The notes under the pieces are model-generated. The model saw nothing but the letters and a program-made list of their open reading frames with translations. It did not search any database and was not told where the DNA came from. From NCBI GenBank assembly GCA_039942715.1, contig JBDVBY010000006.1:310001-374000 (forward strand): a DNA stretch of 64,000 nucleotides, in the 5' to 3' direction. This document shows, piece after piece, positions 48,712-58,084 of this stretch; within the stretch, counting starts at the first letter, position 1, and every line of letters starts with the position of its first letter. The stretch comes from JABDJX01 sp039942715 (GTDB lineage Bacteria > Pseudomonadota > Alphaproteobacteria > Rhodobacterales > Rhodobacteraceae). A program made the translations under genes and the position numbers.

Positions 48712-49854
48712 ATGGATTTCGCACTCTCAGAAGAACAAACTGCAATATTGGATGTCGCCACTTCTTTTGGCGCAGAGAACATCGCGCCAAATGCTCGGGC
48801 TTGGGAAGCGGACGGTACAATGCCGAAGGCTCTCTGGCGTGAGATTGCCGCTTTGGGCTTTGGCGGGTTGAATGTTTCAGAAGAGTCCGGTGGGGCCGAT
48901 CTGACGCGTTTGGATGCCACTTTGGTGTATGAAGGTCTTTCGGCCTCATGTGCCTCTGTGGCTGCGTTCCTGTCGATTCACAACATGTGCGTGCGCATGA
49001 TTGATGCCTTTGGATCGGACGATCTTAAGGCGCAGATTTTGCCAAATGCTTTGTCGATGGAAACGATCCTGTCTTATTGTCTAACGGAACCCGGTTGTGG
49101 GTCTGATGCCGCCGCTTTGAAAACGCGCGCTACCAAAACGCACGACGGTTGGGAGCTGAACGGCACCAAGGCCTTCATCTCGGGTGGCGGATATTCCGAC
49201 GCCTACATCGTCATGGCCCGCAGCGGAGGAGACGGACCCACTGGTATCTCGGCGTTTTTGGTCGAGGACGGCACGACAGGTCTGTCATTTGGTGGTTTGG
49301 AAGAGAAAATGGGCTGGAAAAGCCAGCCAACGCGGCAGGTTCATTTGGACAATTGCCACATTCCAGACGCCAACATACTAGGCAAGCAAGGTCACGGTTT
49401 CAAATATGCGATGAATGGGCTGGACGGTGGCCGTTTGAACATTGCCGCCTGTTCGCTGGGCGCTGCGCAGGCCGCATTTGACAATACATTGGCCTACATG
49501 GGCGAGCGTTACGCATTTGGACAAAGCCTGGACCAGTTTCAGGCGCTGCAATTCAAACTGGCTGACTGCGAGATTGATCTTCAATCCAGCCGCACGTTTC
49601 TGCGCCAAGCGGCATGGGCGCTTGATACTGACCAGCCCGACGCAACGAAGCGCTGCGCGATGGCAAAAGCATTCGTGACCGAAGCGGCCTCGCGTGTGGC
49701 GGACACATGCCTGCAACTGCATGGCGGCTACGGGTATCTGGCAGATTACGGGATTGAAAAGATCGTTCGCGATTTACGGGTGCATCGTATTCTGGAAGGC
49801 ACGAACGAGATCATGCGCGTGATCATTGCCCGTGACTTGGTGGCGAAGACGTGA
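48712..49854 (+). CDS. Acyl-CoA dehydrogenase, probably isobutyryl-CoA dehydrogenase
   Basis: 380 residues of the normal acyl-CoA dehydrogenase length. Seen: SYCLTEPGCGSDAAALKT (flavin loop), DGGRLNIAACSLG and the C-terminal ILEGTNEIMRVIIARDL, where the Glu of EGT is the catalytic base in the short/branched group. The next two genes encode later steps of valine breakdown, so isobutyryl-CoA is the likely substrate (inference). The ATG at 48712 is chosen over the adjacent TTG. Confidence 0.88.
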   Translation: MDFALSEEQTAILDVATSFGAENIAPNARAWEADGTMPKALWREIAALGFGGLNVSEESGGADLTRLDATLVYEGLSASCASVAAFLSIHNMCVRMIDAFGSDDLKAQILPNALSMETILSYCLTEPGCGSDAAALKTRATKTHDGWELNGTKAFISGGGYSDAYIVMARSGGDGPTGISAFLVEDGTTGLSFGGLEEKMGWKSQPTRQVHLDNCHIPDANILGKQGHGFKYAMNGLDGGRLNIAACSLGAAQAAFDNTLAYMGERYAFGQSLDQFQALQFKLADCEIDLQSSRTFLRQAAWALDTDQPDATKRCAMAKAFVTEAASRVADTCLQLHGGYGYLADYGIEKIVRDLRVHRILEGTNEIMRVIIARDLVAKT

Positions 49855-50891
49855 GCATTTCCATTCGCAAAACCGGGCGCGCAGGTCGCATCACTTTGCA
49901 GCGCGAAAAAGCGTTGAATGCTGTCACCTGGGAGATGATCCGCAAGATTTCCGCGATCCTGCCGATTTGGGCGCAAGACGACACGGTTGATGTGGTCGTG
50001 ATCGACGCTGAAGGCGAGCGCGCTTTTTCTGCCGGTGGTGATATTGCCGAAATCTACGCCGCGCTTGTGGCAGGCGACTTTGAGACGCCGCGCCGGTTTT
50101 GGCGCGAAGAATACCAAATGAACGCGATGCTGTTCCACTTTCCCAAACCCGTCGTGACGTTTCTGCAAGGTTATACCATGGGCGGCGGTGTTGGCGTTGG
50201 CTGTCATGCTTCGCATCGTGTCGTGGGCACCTCAAGCCGGATCGCAATGCCTGAATGCAGCATTGGATTGGTGCCAGATATTGGCGGCTCGCTATTGCTC
50301 GCGCACGCCCCGGGGCACATTGGCGTCTACCTTGGCACCACGGCGGCGCGGATGGGTCCGGGCGATGCAATTTTTGCAGGGTTCGCCGATTACTTTATTT
50401 CCGAAACGGCTTGGCCGGAATTGATCGCCAAACTTGAGGTTACTGGAAACGTTGATGGCATAGAAAACGCAGCCGAAAGCGCACCAGAGAGCGATCTTGC
50501 GGCACAGCAGGCGGAAATTGATCGATTCTTCAAACTCGAGAGCTTTCGCGAAATTCTAACCGCTCTTCACGCCTCAAGATCCGACTTGAGCCAACGCATT
50601 CGAGCAGCACTCGCGCCCAACGCGCCCCTTGCCATGGCTGCCGCTGTTGAATTGATCCATGGCGCGCGCCGCTATGTGACGATTGAACCAGCGCTGATCG
50701 CCGAATACCGATTTGTGCACCGCATCGTCGCACAAGGTGACTTTCGCGAAGGCATCAGAGCCGCCATAATCGACAGAGACAAAACGCCTAGATGGAGGCA
50801 CGCCGATCTTGCGGGCCCAACTGCTGAAGAGATCGCAGCGATGCTCGCACCGTTGGGCGAGGACGACTGGTCATGGGAGGGCTGGAGATGA
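49851..50891 (+). CDS. 3-hydroxyisobutyryl-CoA hydrolase-like (enoyl-CoA hydratase fold)
   Basis: 346 residues, longer than ordinary enoyl-CoA hydratases (about 260) and typical of 3-hydroxyisobutyryl-CoA hydrolase. The oxyanion region is seen in AFSAGGDIAEIY and GYTMGGGVGVGCHASHRVV, and the active acid in MPECSIGLVPDIGG. Start GTG overlaps the dehydrogenase stop. It would release 3-hydroxyisobutyrate for MmsB. Confidence 0.87.
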   Translation: MSISIRKTGRAGRITLQREKALNAVTWEMIRKISAILPIWAQDDTVDVVVIDAEGERAFSAGGDIAEIYAALVAGDFETPRRFWREEYQMNAMLFHFPKPVVTFLQGYTMGGGVGVGCHASHRVVGTSSRIAMPECSIGLVPDIGGSLLLAHAPGHIGVYLGTTAARMGPGDAIFAGFADYFISETAWPELIAKLEVTGNVDGIENAAESAPESDLAAQQAEIDRFFKLESFREILTALHASRSDLSQRIRAALAPNAPLAMAAAVELIHGARRYVTIEPALIAEYRFVHRIVAQGDFREGIRAAIIDRDKTPRWRHADLAGPTAEEIAAMLAPLGEDDWSWEGWR

Positions 50892-51760
50892 GGATTGGAT
50901 TTATCGGGGTCGGCAATATGGGAGCGCCGATGGCATCCCACCTTGTGGCCGCCGGCCATGAGGTCATCGGATTTGATATCGTCACGACTATGCCAGATGG
51001 CGTCAAAACCGCCAACTCGGGTGTTGAAGCAGTGCAAGGCGCTGAACGGGTATTCACCATGCTTCCTGCTGCCAGCGACGTCGAAGACGTTGCCACTCAA
51101 GTCATCCCAGCAATGGAAAAAGGGGCGTTGTTCATCGATGGATCAACTGCTGGTGTTGCCTGTGCTACGCGCGTCGCAGAGATTGCCAATGCCCACGGCG
51201 TGCGCGCAATGGATGCCCCTGTTTCTGGCGGAATCGGCGGTGCGCAGGCTGCCACGCTGACGTTTATGGTCGGCGGGGACAGGGCGGACTTTGATGCCTG
51301 TCAGGAGCTTTTTTCGATCATGGGGAAACAGGCCGTTTACTGTGGTGAAACCGGCAAAGGACAAGCCGTCAAAATCTGCAACAACATGATTGCAGGCGTG
51401 TCGATGGTGGTGACCTGCGAAGCGATTGCGCTTGCCGACAAACTGGGCCTTGATCGCCAAACTGTCTTTGACGTTGTATCGACATCCACTGGCAAGACAT
51501 GGGTGATGAACGATTATTGCCCGATGCCCGGCATCGGTCCCAATGCGCCCTCAGACAACGATTATCAACCGGGTTTCACGGCTGACCTCATGATCAAAGA
51601 CCTGCGCCTATCGCAAGATGCCGCAGCAAGCGTTGATGCGGATACGCCTATGGGCGCCCGTGCGGCAGAGGTGTTCGCGCAATATGTAGAAAATGAAGAC
51701 GGCAGCGGGCGCGACTTTTCCGCGATGCTAAGACGGTTTGAACAGCGCGGGCGCTCTTAG
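50888..51760 (+). CDS. mmsB: 3-hydroxyisobutyrate dehydrogenase
   Basis: 290 residues. N-terminal Rossmann motif GFIGVGNMGAPMA, substrate segment DAPVSGGIGGAQAATL, and catalytic Lys in GKGQAVKICNNM. It oxidises 3-hydroxyisobutyrate to methylmalonate semialdehyde with NAD. ATG at 50888 overlaps the upstream stop (ATGA). The stop overlaps the convergent DUF808 gene by four bases. Confidence 0.95.
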   Translation: MRIGFIGVGNMGAPMASHLVAAGHEVIGFDIVTTMPDGVKTANSGVEAVQGAERVFTMLPAASDVEDVATQVIPAMEKGALFIDGSTAGVACATRVAEIANAHGVRAMDAPVSGGIGGAQAATLTFMVGGDRADFDACQELFSIMGKQAVYCGETGKGQAVKICNNMIAGVSMVVTCEAIALADKLGLDRQTVFDVVSTSTGKTWVMNDYCPMPGIGPNAPSDNDYQPGFTADLMIKDLRLSQDAAASVDADTPMGARAAEVFAQYVENEDGSGRDFSAMLRRFEQRGRS

Positions 51761-52773
51761 TGCGGCGCAACTGTCTTTTCGGGAAAGAAAATTGAGAAGA
51801 CTGGCGCAATCAGCTTGGTCACGACCGGGATCAGGAGCAGCCCCAAGATAAGGCCAAGAATGCCATCCAGCGTTGCCGTTACAACCCAAGCTACGAAGCC
51901 TGTGGCTACACCAACCGAACCTGAGATGGACTTGGCGATGCCTTTGATCGTTTCATAAGGCAGATGCCATCCAAGATCATGCAGCCCGTGCACGATGATG
52001 TTGCCACCAACCCAAAGCATCGCTGCTGTGCCGATCACAGAAATAATCGTCATCAGCGTTGGCATAAATTTCACCAGCCACAGCCCAAACTTGCGTGTTA
52101 CGTCCATCCGCCCAATCTGGCTAAGTTTCAGGCCCACATCGTCCATTTTCACCAAAACCGCCACGACTCCGTAAACCAAAGCGGTAATACCAATAGCAAC
52201 AACCGCAAGAATAATGCCTGACGTGACCCAGTTGTCGCTTTCGATGGCTGCCAGCGAAATAGTCATGATTTCTGCAGATAGAATAAAATCGGTTTTGATC
52301 GCGCCTTTGACGCGTTGCTCTTCCAAGTGCGCCGCGTCCACAACTTCGGCGGCTTGAGCATGGCTTTCCGGATGCGGGTGCAACACGTGCCAGATTTTCT
52401 CGGCGCCCTCAAAGCAAAGGTAACAGCCGCCCAACATCAATAGAGGTGTCACAAGCCACGGTAAAAACGCATCAAGCAAAAGTGCGGCGGGCAGCAAGAT
52501 GATCAGTTTGTTGAAAAACGACGCACGCGCAATTTTCCAGATGATTGGCAATTCGCGCGCGGCGGGAAGCCCGGTGACGTACTTTGGTGTAACGGCTGCA
52601 TCATCGATCACGACGCCCGCGGCTTTTGCCCCTGCTTTGGCTGCATCATCCAGAACTGTTGCGCCAACCTTGGCACCCACTTTGGCAGCCTGGCTTGCCA
52701 GATCATCAACTTGCGTTGCCGTCAACTTTACGATTGCTGCGACGTCGTCCAATAGTGCCAGAAGCCCGCTCAT
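51757..52773 (-). CDS. DUF808 family membrane protein (YedI-like)
   Basis: 338 residues. N-terminal SGLLALLDDVAAIVKLTATQVDD and ARELPIIWKIARASFFNK are family signatures, then about six membrane segments. The domain is widespread; function is unknown. It is a single gene. The ATG at 52773 follows a weak GAGAT motif. Confidence 0.85.
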   Translation of the reverse strand: MSGLLALLDDVAAIVKLTATQVDDLASQAAKVGAKVGATVLDDAAKAGAKAAGVVIDDAAVTPKYVTGLPAARELPIIWKIARASFFNKLIILLPAALLLDAFLPWLVTPLLMLGGCYLCFEGAEKIWHVLHPHPESHAQAAEVVDAAHLEEQRVKGAIKTDFILSAEIMTISLAAIESDNWVTSGIILAVVAIGITALVYGVVAVLVKMDDVGLKLSQIGRMDVTRKFGLWLVKFMPTLMTIISVIGTAAMLWVGGNIIVHGLHDLGWHLPYETIKGIAKSISGSVGVATGFVAWVVTATLDGILGLILGLLLIPVVTKLIAPVFSIFFPEKTVAPH

Positions 52774-52926
52774 CTCAAATATCCACGCCTTTTTTAACGT
52801 TGCTTGTTCGTGACTTAACGCAAGATAAGCGCATTGAGAGATGAAGTCGAACGCTTCCCGTCATTCCAAAGAAACCTGTCTAAAACGGCAGATTGCACGA
52901 GGCATCATTCAAAGCCAAACTAAACT

Positions 52927-54114
52927 ATGCAGTCTATTTCGCCCATCCAACAGCTGCCAACCGCGCCGGAATTTCTTGCCAATCCGTATGCGTTCTATGA
53001 TCGTGCACGCGCCTTGGGTGATTTCGTTTTTTGGGAAGACTATCAGATGGTTATGGCGACAAGTTACGAGGCCGTGAATGCCGTCTTGTCGCATAGTGCC
53101 TTGGGGCGCGAGCCTCCCATGAAGGCACGCTCCACGCGCCCCGCCCACTTGTTCACATACCACAGCATTGACGATCATTCACTTTTGCAGCTCGAAGCCC
53201 CAGAACACACGCGCCTCAGGAAAACAGCCGTCGCAGCGCTTAGCGATGAGATCATTCTAAGCATGACCCTCACAATCAGCCAGATTTGCGACGACTTAAT
53301 AAGCGCTTTTCCGAACGATGCCGCCTTTGATTTGCAAAGTGCATATGCCGACAAAGTTCCTGGCATAACGTTGATGCGTCTGCTCGGGTTTGGCGACGAC
53401 ATGCATATGCAGTTTCAAGAATGGGCACGCGATGTCGATGGTTTATTTTTAGCTAAACGCGATCGCAGCTTGGAGGACGCCGCAGAACAGGCATCGGTCG
53501 CCTTCAACGGCTTTATGACTTTGCATCTTGCAAAGGTGCGCAATCGTAGCAGCTCGGACGACTTTATCACTCGGGTTCTCAAAAGCCAGAAAACGCTCGA
53601 CGACGCGGAAATCATAGCTTTGGTGATGCTGATCGTTCAAGCCGGGACCGGCACGGCTGCTTATGCGATCGGCCATGCTTTGGAAATACTGGCCGATCAC
53701 CCGGAAAGAGCGTTAGCACTTGCGCCAGATCAGATCGCCGCAACGGTATCAGAGTGTTTGCGATACGAACCTCCGCTTCATGTTATTGCACGCCACGCCC
53801 AAGACGACGTTGCGCTTTTAGGACATCTATTCCCCCGAGACACTCAGATTGGATGTTTAACCGCTTCAGCCTGTCATGACGACGCCGTTTGGCCCGATGG
53901 GAATAAGTTTGATCCATTCCGCGCCGTACGCCCGCACCTTGGATTTGGCAAAGGAGCGCATGCTTGCATTGGCAATGCATTGACGCATTTGATCATGAAA
54001 ATTGCCCTGCCAGCTTTGTTTTCACGCTGCCCAGAGCTGCGCATTGTCAGCAAACCTCGAATTGCAAACGAGTACATGTTTCGACGCTTTGAACGGTTGG
54101 ACGTCTGTATCTGA
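52927..54114 (+). CDS. Cytochrome P450
   Basis: 395 residues, the usual bacterial length. The haem loop FGKGAHACIG holds the cysteine ligand, and the K-helix ExxR is in SECLRYEP. The I helix reads AGTGTA, so the usual acid before Thr (AGxDT or AGxET) is Gly here. The substrate is unknown. No ferredoxin or ferredoxin reductase gene adjoins it; the nearest reductase (59294) is 5 kb away in the sulfur operon. The start is supported only by family length. Confidence 0.88.
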   Translation: MQSISPIQQLPTAPEFLANPYAFYDRARALGDFVFWEDYQMVMATSYEAVNAVLSHSALGREPPMKARSTRPAHLFTYHSIDDHSLLQLEAPEHTRLRKTAVAALSDEIILSMTLTISQICDDLISAFPNDAAFDLQSAYADKVPGITLMRLLGFGDDMHMQFQEWARDVDGLFLAKRDRSLEDAAEQASVAFNGFMTLHLAKVRNRSSSDDFITRVLKSQKTLDDAEIIALVMLIVQAGTGTAAYAIGHALEILADHPERALALAPDQIAATVSECLRYEPPLHVIARHAQDDVALLGHLFPRDTQIGCLTASACHDDAVWPDGNKFDPFRAVRPHLGFGKGAHACIGNALTHLIMKIALPALFSRCPELRIVSKPRIANEYMFRRFERLDVCI

Positions 54115-54118
54115 CTTC

Positions 54119-54580
54119 TTACACAGGCAGCATGGTCGTCGATTTGATCTCTTCCATCGAGAGCAAAGCAGTGACGTTGTAAATCTGAACTTCTGAAATG
54201 AGTGCTTGGTAGAACTCATCATAGGCGCGCGCATTGCGCACCTGCACTTTCAGAATGTAGTCAATGTCGCCGGCCAGCCTGTGCGCTTCTAACACTTCAG
54301 GGCGAGAACGCAGAGCCGCAAGAAACTTGGCTTGCCAGTCCGCCTCATGAGCAGAGGTGCGGATCAACACAAAAAAGCAAGCTTCAAACCCAAGCGCTTC
54401 AGCGTCCAGAATAACGGTCTGTCGCCCGATCACGCCCGCTTCGCGCATTTTGCGTATACGATTCCAAACCGGCGTCTTCGACGAGCCTATTTTTTTGGCA
54501 ATATCATCCAGAGATTGGCTTGCGTCTTCTTGCAGCTCACCAAGGATTTTCCGATCCAACTCGTCAAGTCGCGCTGCCAT
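54119..54580 (-). CDS. Lrp/AsnC family transcriptional regulator
   Basis: 153 residues: an N-terminal helix-turn-helix (LDELDRKILGELQEDAS, then DDIAKKIGSSKTPVWNRI) and a C-terminal RAM/ACT-like effector domain (RSRPEVLEAHRLAGDIDY). GGAGAA precedes the ATG at 54580. It is divergent from the sulfite-reduction operon, which it may regulate; a 21-bp palindrome lies between them. Confidence 0.92.
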   Translation of the reverse strand: MAARLDELDRKILGELQEDASQSLDDIAKKIGSSKTPVWNRIRKMREAGVIGRQTVILDAEALGFEACFFVLIRTSAHEADWQAKFLAALRSRPEVLEAHRLAGDIDYILKVQVRNARAYDEFYQALISEVQIYNVTALLSMEEIKSTTMLPV

Positions 54581-54605
54581 TCCAATTCTCCGCCAAAGTG
54601 AAGTG

Positions 54606-54626
54606 TTTCGTTCCAATCGGACGAAA
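54606..54626. promoter_or_regulatory. 21-bp palindrome between the Lrp-type gene and cysG
   Basis: TTTCGT (54606-54611) and ACGAAA (54621-54626) form an inverted repeat centred between the two genes, with symmetric C/G and A/T positions inside. It is a good candidate operator. Confidence 0.45.
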
Positions 54627-54712
54627 AAGTAGAACATTTATCCTTATCCGCAAGCGCATACTGCCAAATGTCGGGAAAAAATTCTATATTATTCACAAGA
54701 GAAGGACCTGAG

Positions 54713-56110
54713 ATGAAGCATTTTCCGATTTTCTTGGCCGTTGAAGGCCGCCGCATCGTTGTTTCCGGCGCCGGAGACGCAGCCTTGGCCAAGTTGCGAC
54801 TTTTGTTGAAAACAGAAGCAAAAATCACGGTGTTTGGCACTGATGTGCACAGCGATGTCGCAAAAATGGCAGCGGACGGGAAATTGACTCTGGTCAAACG
54901 CGCTTTGGAACCGGGTGATGCCGCCTGCGTCGTGCTATTTTATGCAGCCAATGATGACGACATAGAAGATGCGCGGGTCACAAAACTGGCACAGGGCGAC
55001 GGAGCGCTAACCAATTGGGTCGACAACCTAGGAGCATCGCAGTTCATCACACCCGCCATCGTTGATCGCGATCCGGTGACGGTTGCCATTGGCACAGAAG
55101 GCGCGGCCCCCGTTTTGGCCCGCTCGATAAAAGCCGAATTAGAAGAACGTCTGCCCCGCGCACTTGGGCCTTTGGCGCGCGTCGGCAAATCTTTCCGCGC
55201 TATGGCAAATGCCTTACCGTTCGGCGCTCCTCGCCGGGTGTTTTGGTCTGACTACTATTTTGGCAGGGGTCCCAAAGCGTTTGATGCTGCCGGCGAAAGT
55301 GGCGCGCGCGCTGCTTTGGAAGACTTGCTGGATCAGCACTTGCACGCAGAAAAAAAGGAAGGTCATGTCAGCTTTGTCGGTGCTGGACCCGGTGATCCTG
55401 AACTGCTCACTTTGAAAGCCCGTCGTGCCCTGCATGAGGCTGACGTTGTCATCCACGACCGTCTGGTCACGTCAGAAATTCTGGAACTTGCCCGCCGCGA
55501 AGCCGAGATCATCGACATGGGCAAAGAGGGGTTTGGCCCCTCGACCCCGCAAGAAGACATTGACGATATGATCGCGGCCAAAGCTTTGGAGGGCAACCAC
55601 GTTGTGCGACTGAAGTCTGGCGATGCGACAATTTTCGGGCGTTTGGACGAAGAAATGGACGCCTGCACGCAAGCGGGCGTGTCTTTCACAGTTGTGCCGG
55701 GCATCACATCTGCCTCTGCCGCTGTCGCCACAATTAGCCAAAGCCTAACCCGACGCGGGCGCAATGCCAGCGTACGGTTTATCACTGGCCACGATGTCAA
55801 AGGATACGCCGATCATGATTGGCGCGCTTTGGCGAAACCCGGTGAGGTGGCCGCAATCTACATGGGCAAACGCTCGGCGCGGTTCTTTCAGGGCCGCATG
55901 ATTATGCACGGGGCCGCACCATCAACGCCGATCAGCGTTGTTGAAAACGTCTCGCGCCCTGATCAACGCGTTCTGGCCACAACGCTAGCCGCCCTGCCCG
56001 ATGATCTAGCAGACGCCGCCGTTGATGGCCCAGCGCTGATCCTGTTCGGCCTTGCGCCGCGGGCCGCTGAAACCATCGCTACAGACATCTCAGAGGAGAT
56101 CGCGCTATGA
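54713..56110 (+). CDS. cysG: Siroheme synthase (trifunctional CysG)
   Basis: 465 residues. The N-terminal part is the precorrin-2 dehydrogenase/ferrochelatase (FPIFLAVEGRRIVVSGAG), the C-terminal part (from about residue 215) is uroporphyrinogen methyltransferase, with VGAGPGDPELLTLKA and VVPGITSASAA. It makes the siroheme used by the sulfite reductase downstream. The ATG at 54713 follows GAAGGACC. It overlaps the next gene by four bases. Confidence 0.94.
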   Translation: MKHFPIFLAVEGRRIVVSGAGDAALAKLRLLLKTEAKITVFGTDVHSDVAKMAADGKLTLVKRALEPGDAACVVLFYAANDDDIEDARVTKLAQGDGALTNWVDNLGASQFITPAIVDRDPVTVAIGTEGAAPVLARSIKAELEERLPRALGPLARVGKSFRAMANALPFGAPRRVFWSDYYFGRGPKAFDAAGESGARAALEDLLDQHLHAEKKEGHVSFVGAGPGDPELLTLKARRALHEADVVIHDRLVTSEILELARREAEIIDMGKEGFGPSTPQEDIDDMIAAKALEGNHVVRLKSGDATIFGRLDEEMDACTQAGVSFTVVPGITSASAAVATISQSLTRRGRNASVRFITGHDVKGYADHDWRALAKPGEVAAIYMGKRSARFFQGRMIMHGAAPSTPISVVENVSRPDQRVLATTLAALPDDLADAAVDGPALILFGLAPRAAETIATDISEEIAL

Positions 56111-56409
56111 GCCGCCGCCCATTCACTCCGAAAGTCATCACCGCCAATACGTTGGTCAAAGGCGACGCCGTTTGGCTCACTGCCGACGACAGCTGGACGC
56201 GTGACATCTCCGAGGCTGACTTTATCGAGGACGAAGCTATCGCAGAGGACCGCTTGGTCTTCGCCGCAGCCCAAGTTGATGTTGTCGTCGGCGTTTATCT
56301 GGCCGACGCCAAACAAACACCAAATGGCCCCGCGCCCACGCATTTCCGCGAAGAATTCCGCACACGCGGTCCCTCCAATTACCCACACGGCAAACAGGTC
56401 GAGGTATAA
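56107..56409 (+). CDS. DUF2849 domain protein
   Basis: 100 residues with the pattern RPFTPKVITANTLVKGDAVW and HFREEFRTRGPSNYPH. DUF2849 proteins are found in alphaproteobacteria between siroheme synthase and sulfite reductase, exactly as here; their job is not established. Both neighbours are coupled: ATGA overlap upstream, and a 4-nt gap to cysI. Confidence 0.88.
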   Translation: MSRRPFTPKVITANTLVKGDAVWLTADDSWTRDISEADFIEDEAIAEDRLVFAAAQVDVVVGVYLADAKQTPNGPAPTHFREEFRTRGPSNYPHGKQVEV

Positions 56410-56413
56410 TTCC

Positions 56414-58084
56414 ATGTATAAATACAATGACTTTGACGAAAAATTTGTGCGCAACCGCGTCTCTGAGTTCCGTGCGCAGGTAGAACGCCGTGTTGACGGT
56501 TCGCTGACCGAAGACGAATTCAAGCCGCTGCGTTTGATGAACGGTCTTTATCTGCAATTGCACGCTTACATGCTGCGCGTTGCGATCCCTTATGGCTCGC
56601 TGAATGGCGCTCAGATGCGTCAACTCGCGATGATTTCTGAGAAGTGGGATAAGGGTTACGGCCACTTCACCACGCGGCAAAACATCCAGTATAACTGGCC
56701 TGAGCTGCGCGATGTGCCTGATATGCTGGACGCACTCGCCGACGTTGGCATGCACGCCATTCAGACCAGCGGGAACACGATCCGCAACGTCACGGCTGAC
56801 CATTTCGCAGGGGCTGCTGCTGACGAAATTGCCGATCCACGCCCTGTCGCCGAATTAATCCGTCAGTGGTCTACCGACCACCCTGAATTTCAGTTCCTGC
56901 CGCGCAAGTTCAAGATCGCGGTGACGGGTTCTGAGACGGATCGTGCTGTGACCAAAGCGCATGACATCGGCTTGCGCATGGTGCGCAATGACGCGGGCGA
57001 AGCTGGTTTTGAGGTGATCGTCGGCGGTGGTTTGGGCCGCACGCCGATCATTGGTAAAATCATCCGCGACTTTATTCCGCAGGCCGATTTGCTGCCTTAT
57101 CTTGAAGCAATTGTCAGTGTTTACAACCTGTTGGGTCGTCGGGATAACAAATACAAAGCCCGGATCAAAATAACGGTTGCCGAGAACGGAATTGAGACGA
57201 TCCGCGAGAAGGTAGACGCACGTTTCGAACAATTGCGTTCTGAATTTAAGGGGTATGATCAGGCATTACTTGCACAGATCGAACGTTCCTTTGCGACACC
57301 TGAATTCGTTAGCGCCTCTGTGGATAACTACGTGGATGAACGCGCCACGAACCCGGCCTTCCGGTCTTGGAGTGACACAAACCTGTCGGACCACCGCGCA
57401 GACGGATACGCGATTGTATCCGTTTCGATGAAGGCGCATGGCGCAACACCAGGCGATGCCACAGGCGAGCAGATGCGCGTTTTGGCCGACATTGCCGAAC
57501 GTTTTGGCCATGACGAATTGCGCATAAGCCACGAGCAAAACGTGATCCTGCCACACATCCATAAGGCGAACTTGCCGGAGATTTACCGGGTTCTGCGCGA
57601 CAATGGTCTGGCGACCGCAAACATTGGTCTGGTCAGCGATATAATCGCCTGCCCCGGAATGGATTACTGTGCGCTGGCCACGGCCCGCTCGATCCCTGTC
57701 GCACAAGAGATCGCGACGCGCTTTGACGAGCTTAAACTTGAGCACGAGATTGGTCCGCTCAAGATCAAAATCTCGGGCTGTATCAATGCTTGTGGTCACC
57801 ACCATGTTGGTCACATCGGCATTTTGGGCTTGGATCGCGCTGGTGTGGAAAACTATCAGGTCACGCTAGGAGGTGACGGCACTGAAACTGCCAATATCGG
57901 CGAACGTGCAGGCCCTGGTTTCTCTGCAGAAGAGATTGTTCCGGCTATTGAACGCCTCGTTTACGCCTACCTCGACCTGCGCGAGGCGCCCGAGGAAACT
58001 TTCTTGGAAACCTATCGTCGTTTGGGACTAGCACCCTTTAAATCAGCGCTTTACCCAGAGAAAGAGGCCGCCAATGCCGCTTGA
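56414..58084 (+). CDS. cysI: Nitrite/sulfite reductase hemoprotein
   Basis: 556 residues of the siroheme/[4Fe-4S] reductase fold. Substrate-binding Arg/Lys residues are in FTTRQNIQYNW and the cluster/siroheme cysteines in CPGMDYCALATARS and SGCINACGHHHVGHIG. In this operon, six-electron reduction of sulfite to sulfide is the likely role. The frame is open upstream to 56201, but the ATG at 56414 starts the family N-terminus and avoids reading through DUF2849. Confidence 0.93.
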   Translation: MYKYNDFDEKFVRNRVSEFRAQVERRVDGSLTEDEFKPLRLMNGLYLQLHAYMLRVAIPYGSLNGAQMRQLAMISEKWDKGYGHFTTRQNIQYNWPELRDVPDMLDALADVGMHAIQTSGNTIRNVTADHFAGAAADEIADPRPVAELIRQWSTDHPEFQFLPRKFKIAVTGSETDRAVTKAHDIGLRMVRNDAGEAGFEVIVGGGLGRTPIIGKIIRDFIPQADLLPYLEAIVSVYNLLGRRDNKYKARIKITVAENGIETIREKVDARFEQLRSEFKGYDQALLAQIERSFATPEFVSASVDNYVDERATNPAFRSWSDTNLSDHRADGYAIVSVSMKAHGATPGDATGEQMRVLADIAERFGHDELRISHEQNVILPHIHKANLPEIYRVLRDNGLATANIGLVSDIIACPGMDYCALATARSIPVAQEIATRFDELKLEHEIGPLKIKISGCINACGHHHVGHIGILGLDRAGVENYQVTLGGDGTETANIGERAGPGFSAEEIVPAIERLVYAYLDLREAPEETFLETYRRLGLAPFKSALYPEKEAANAA

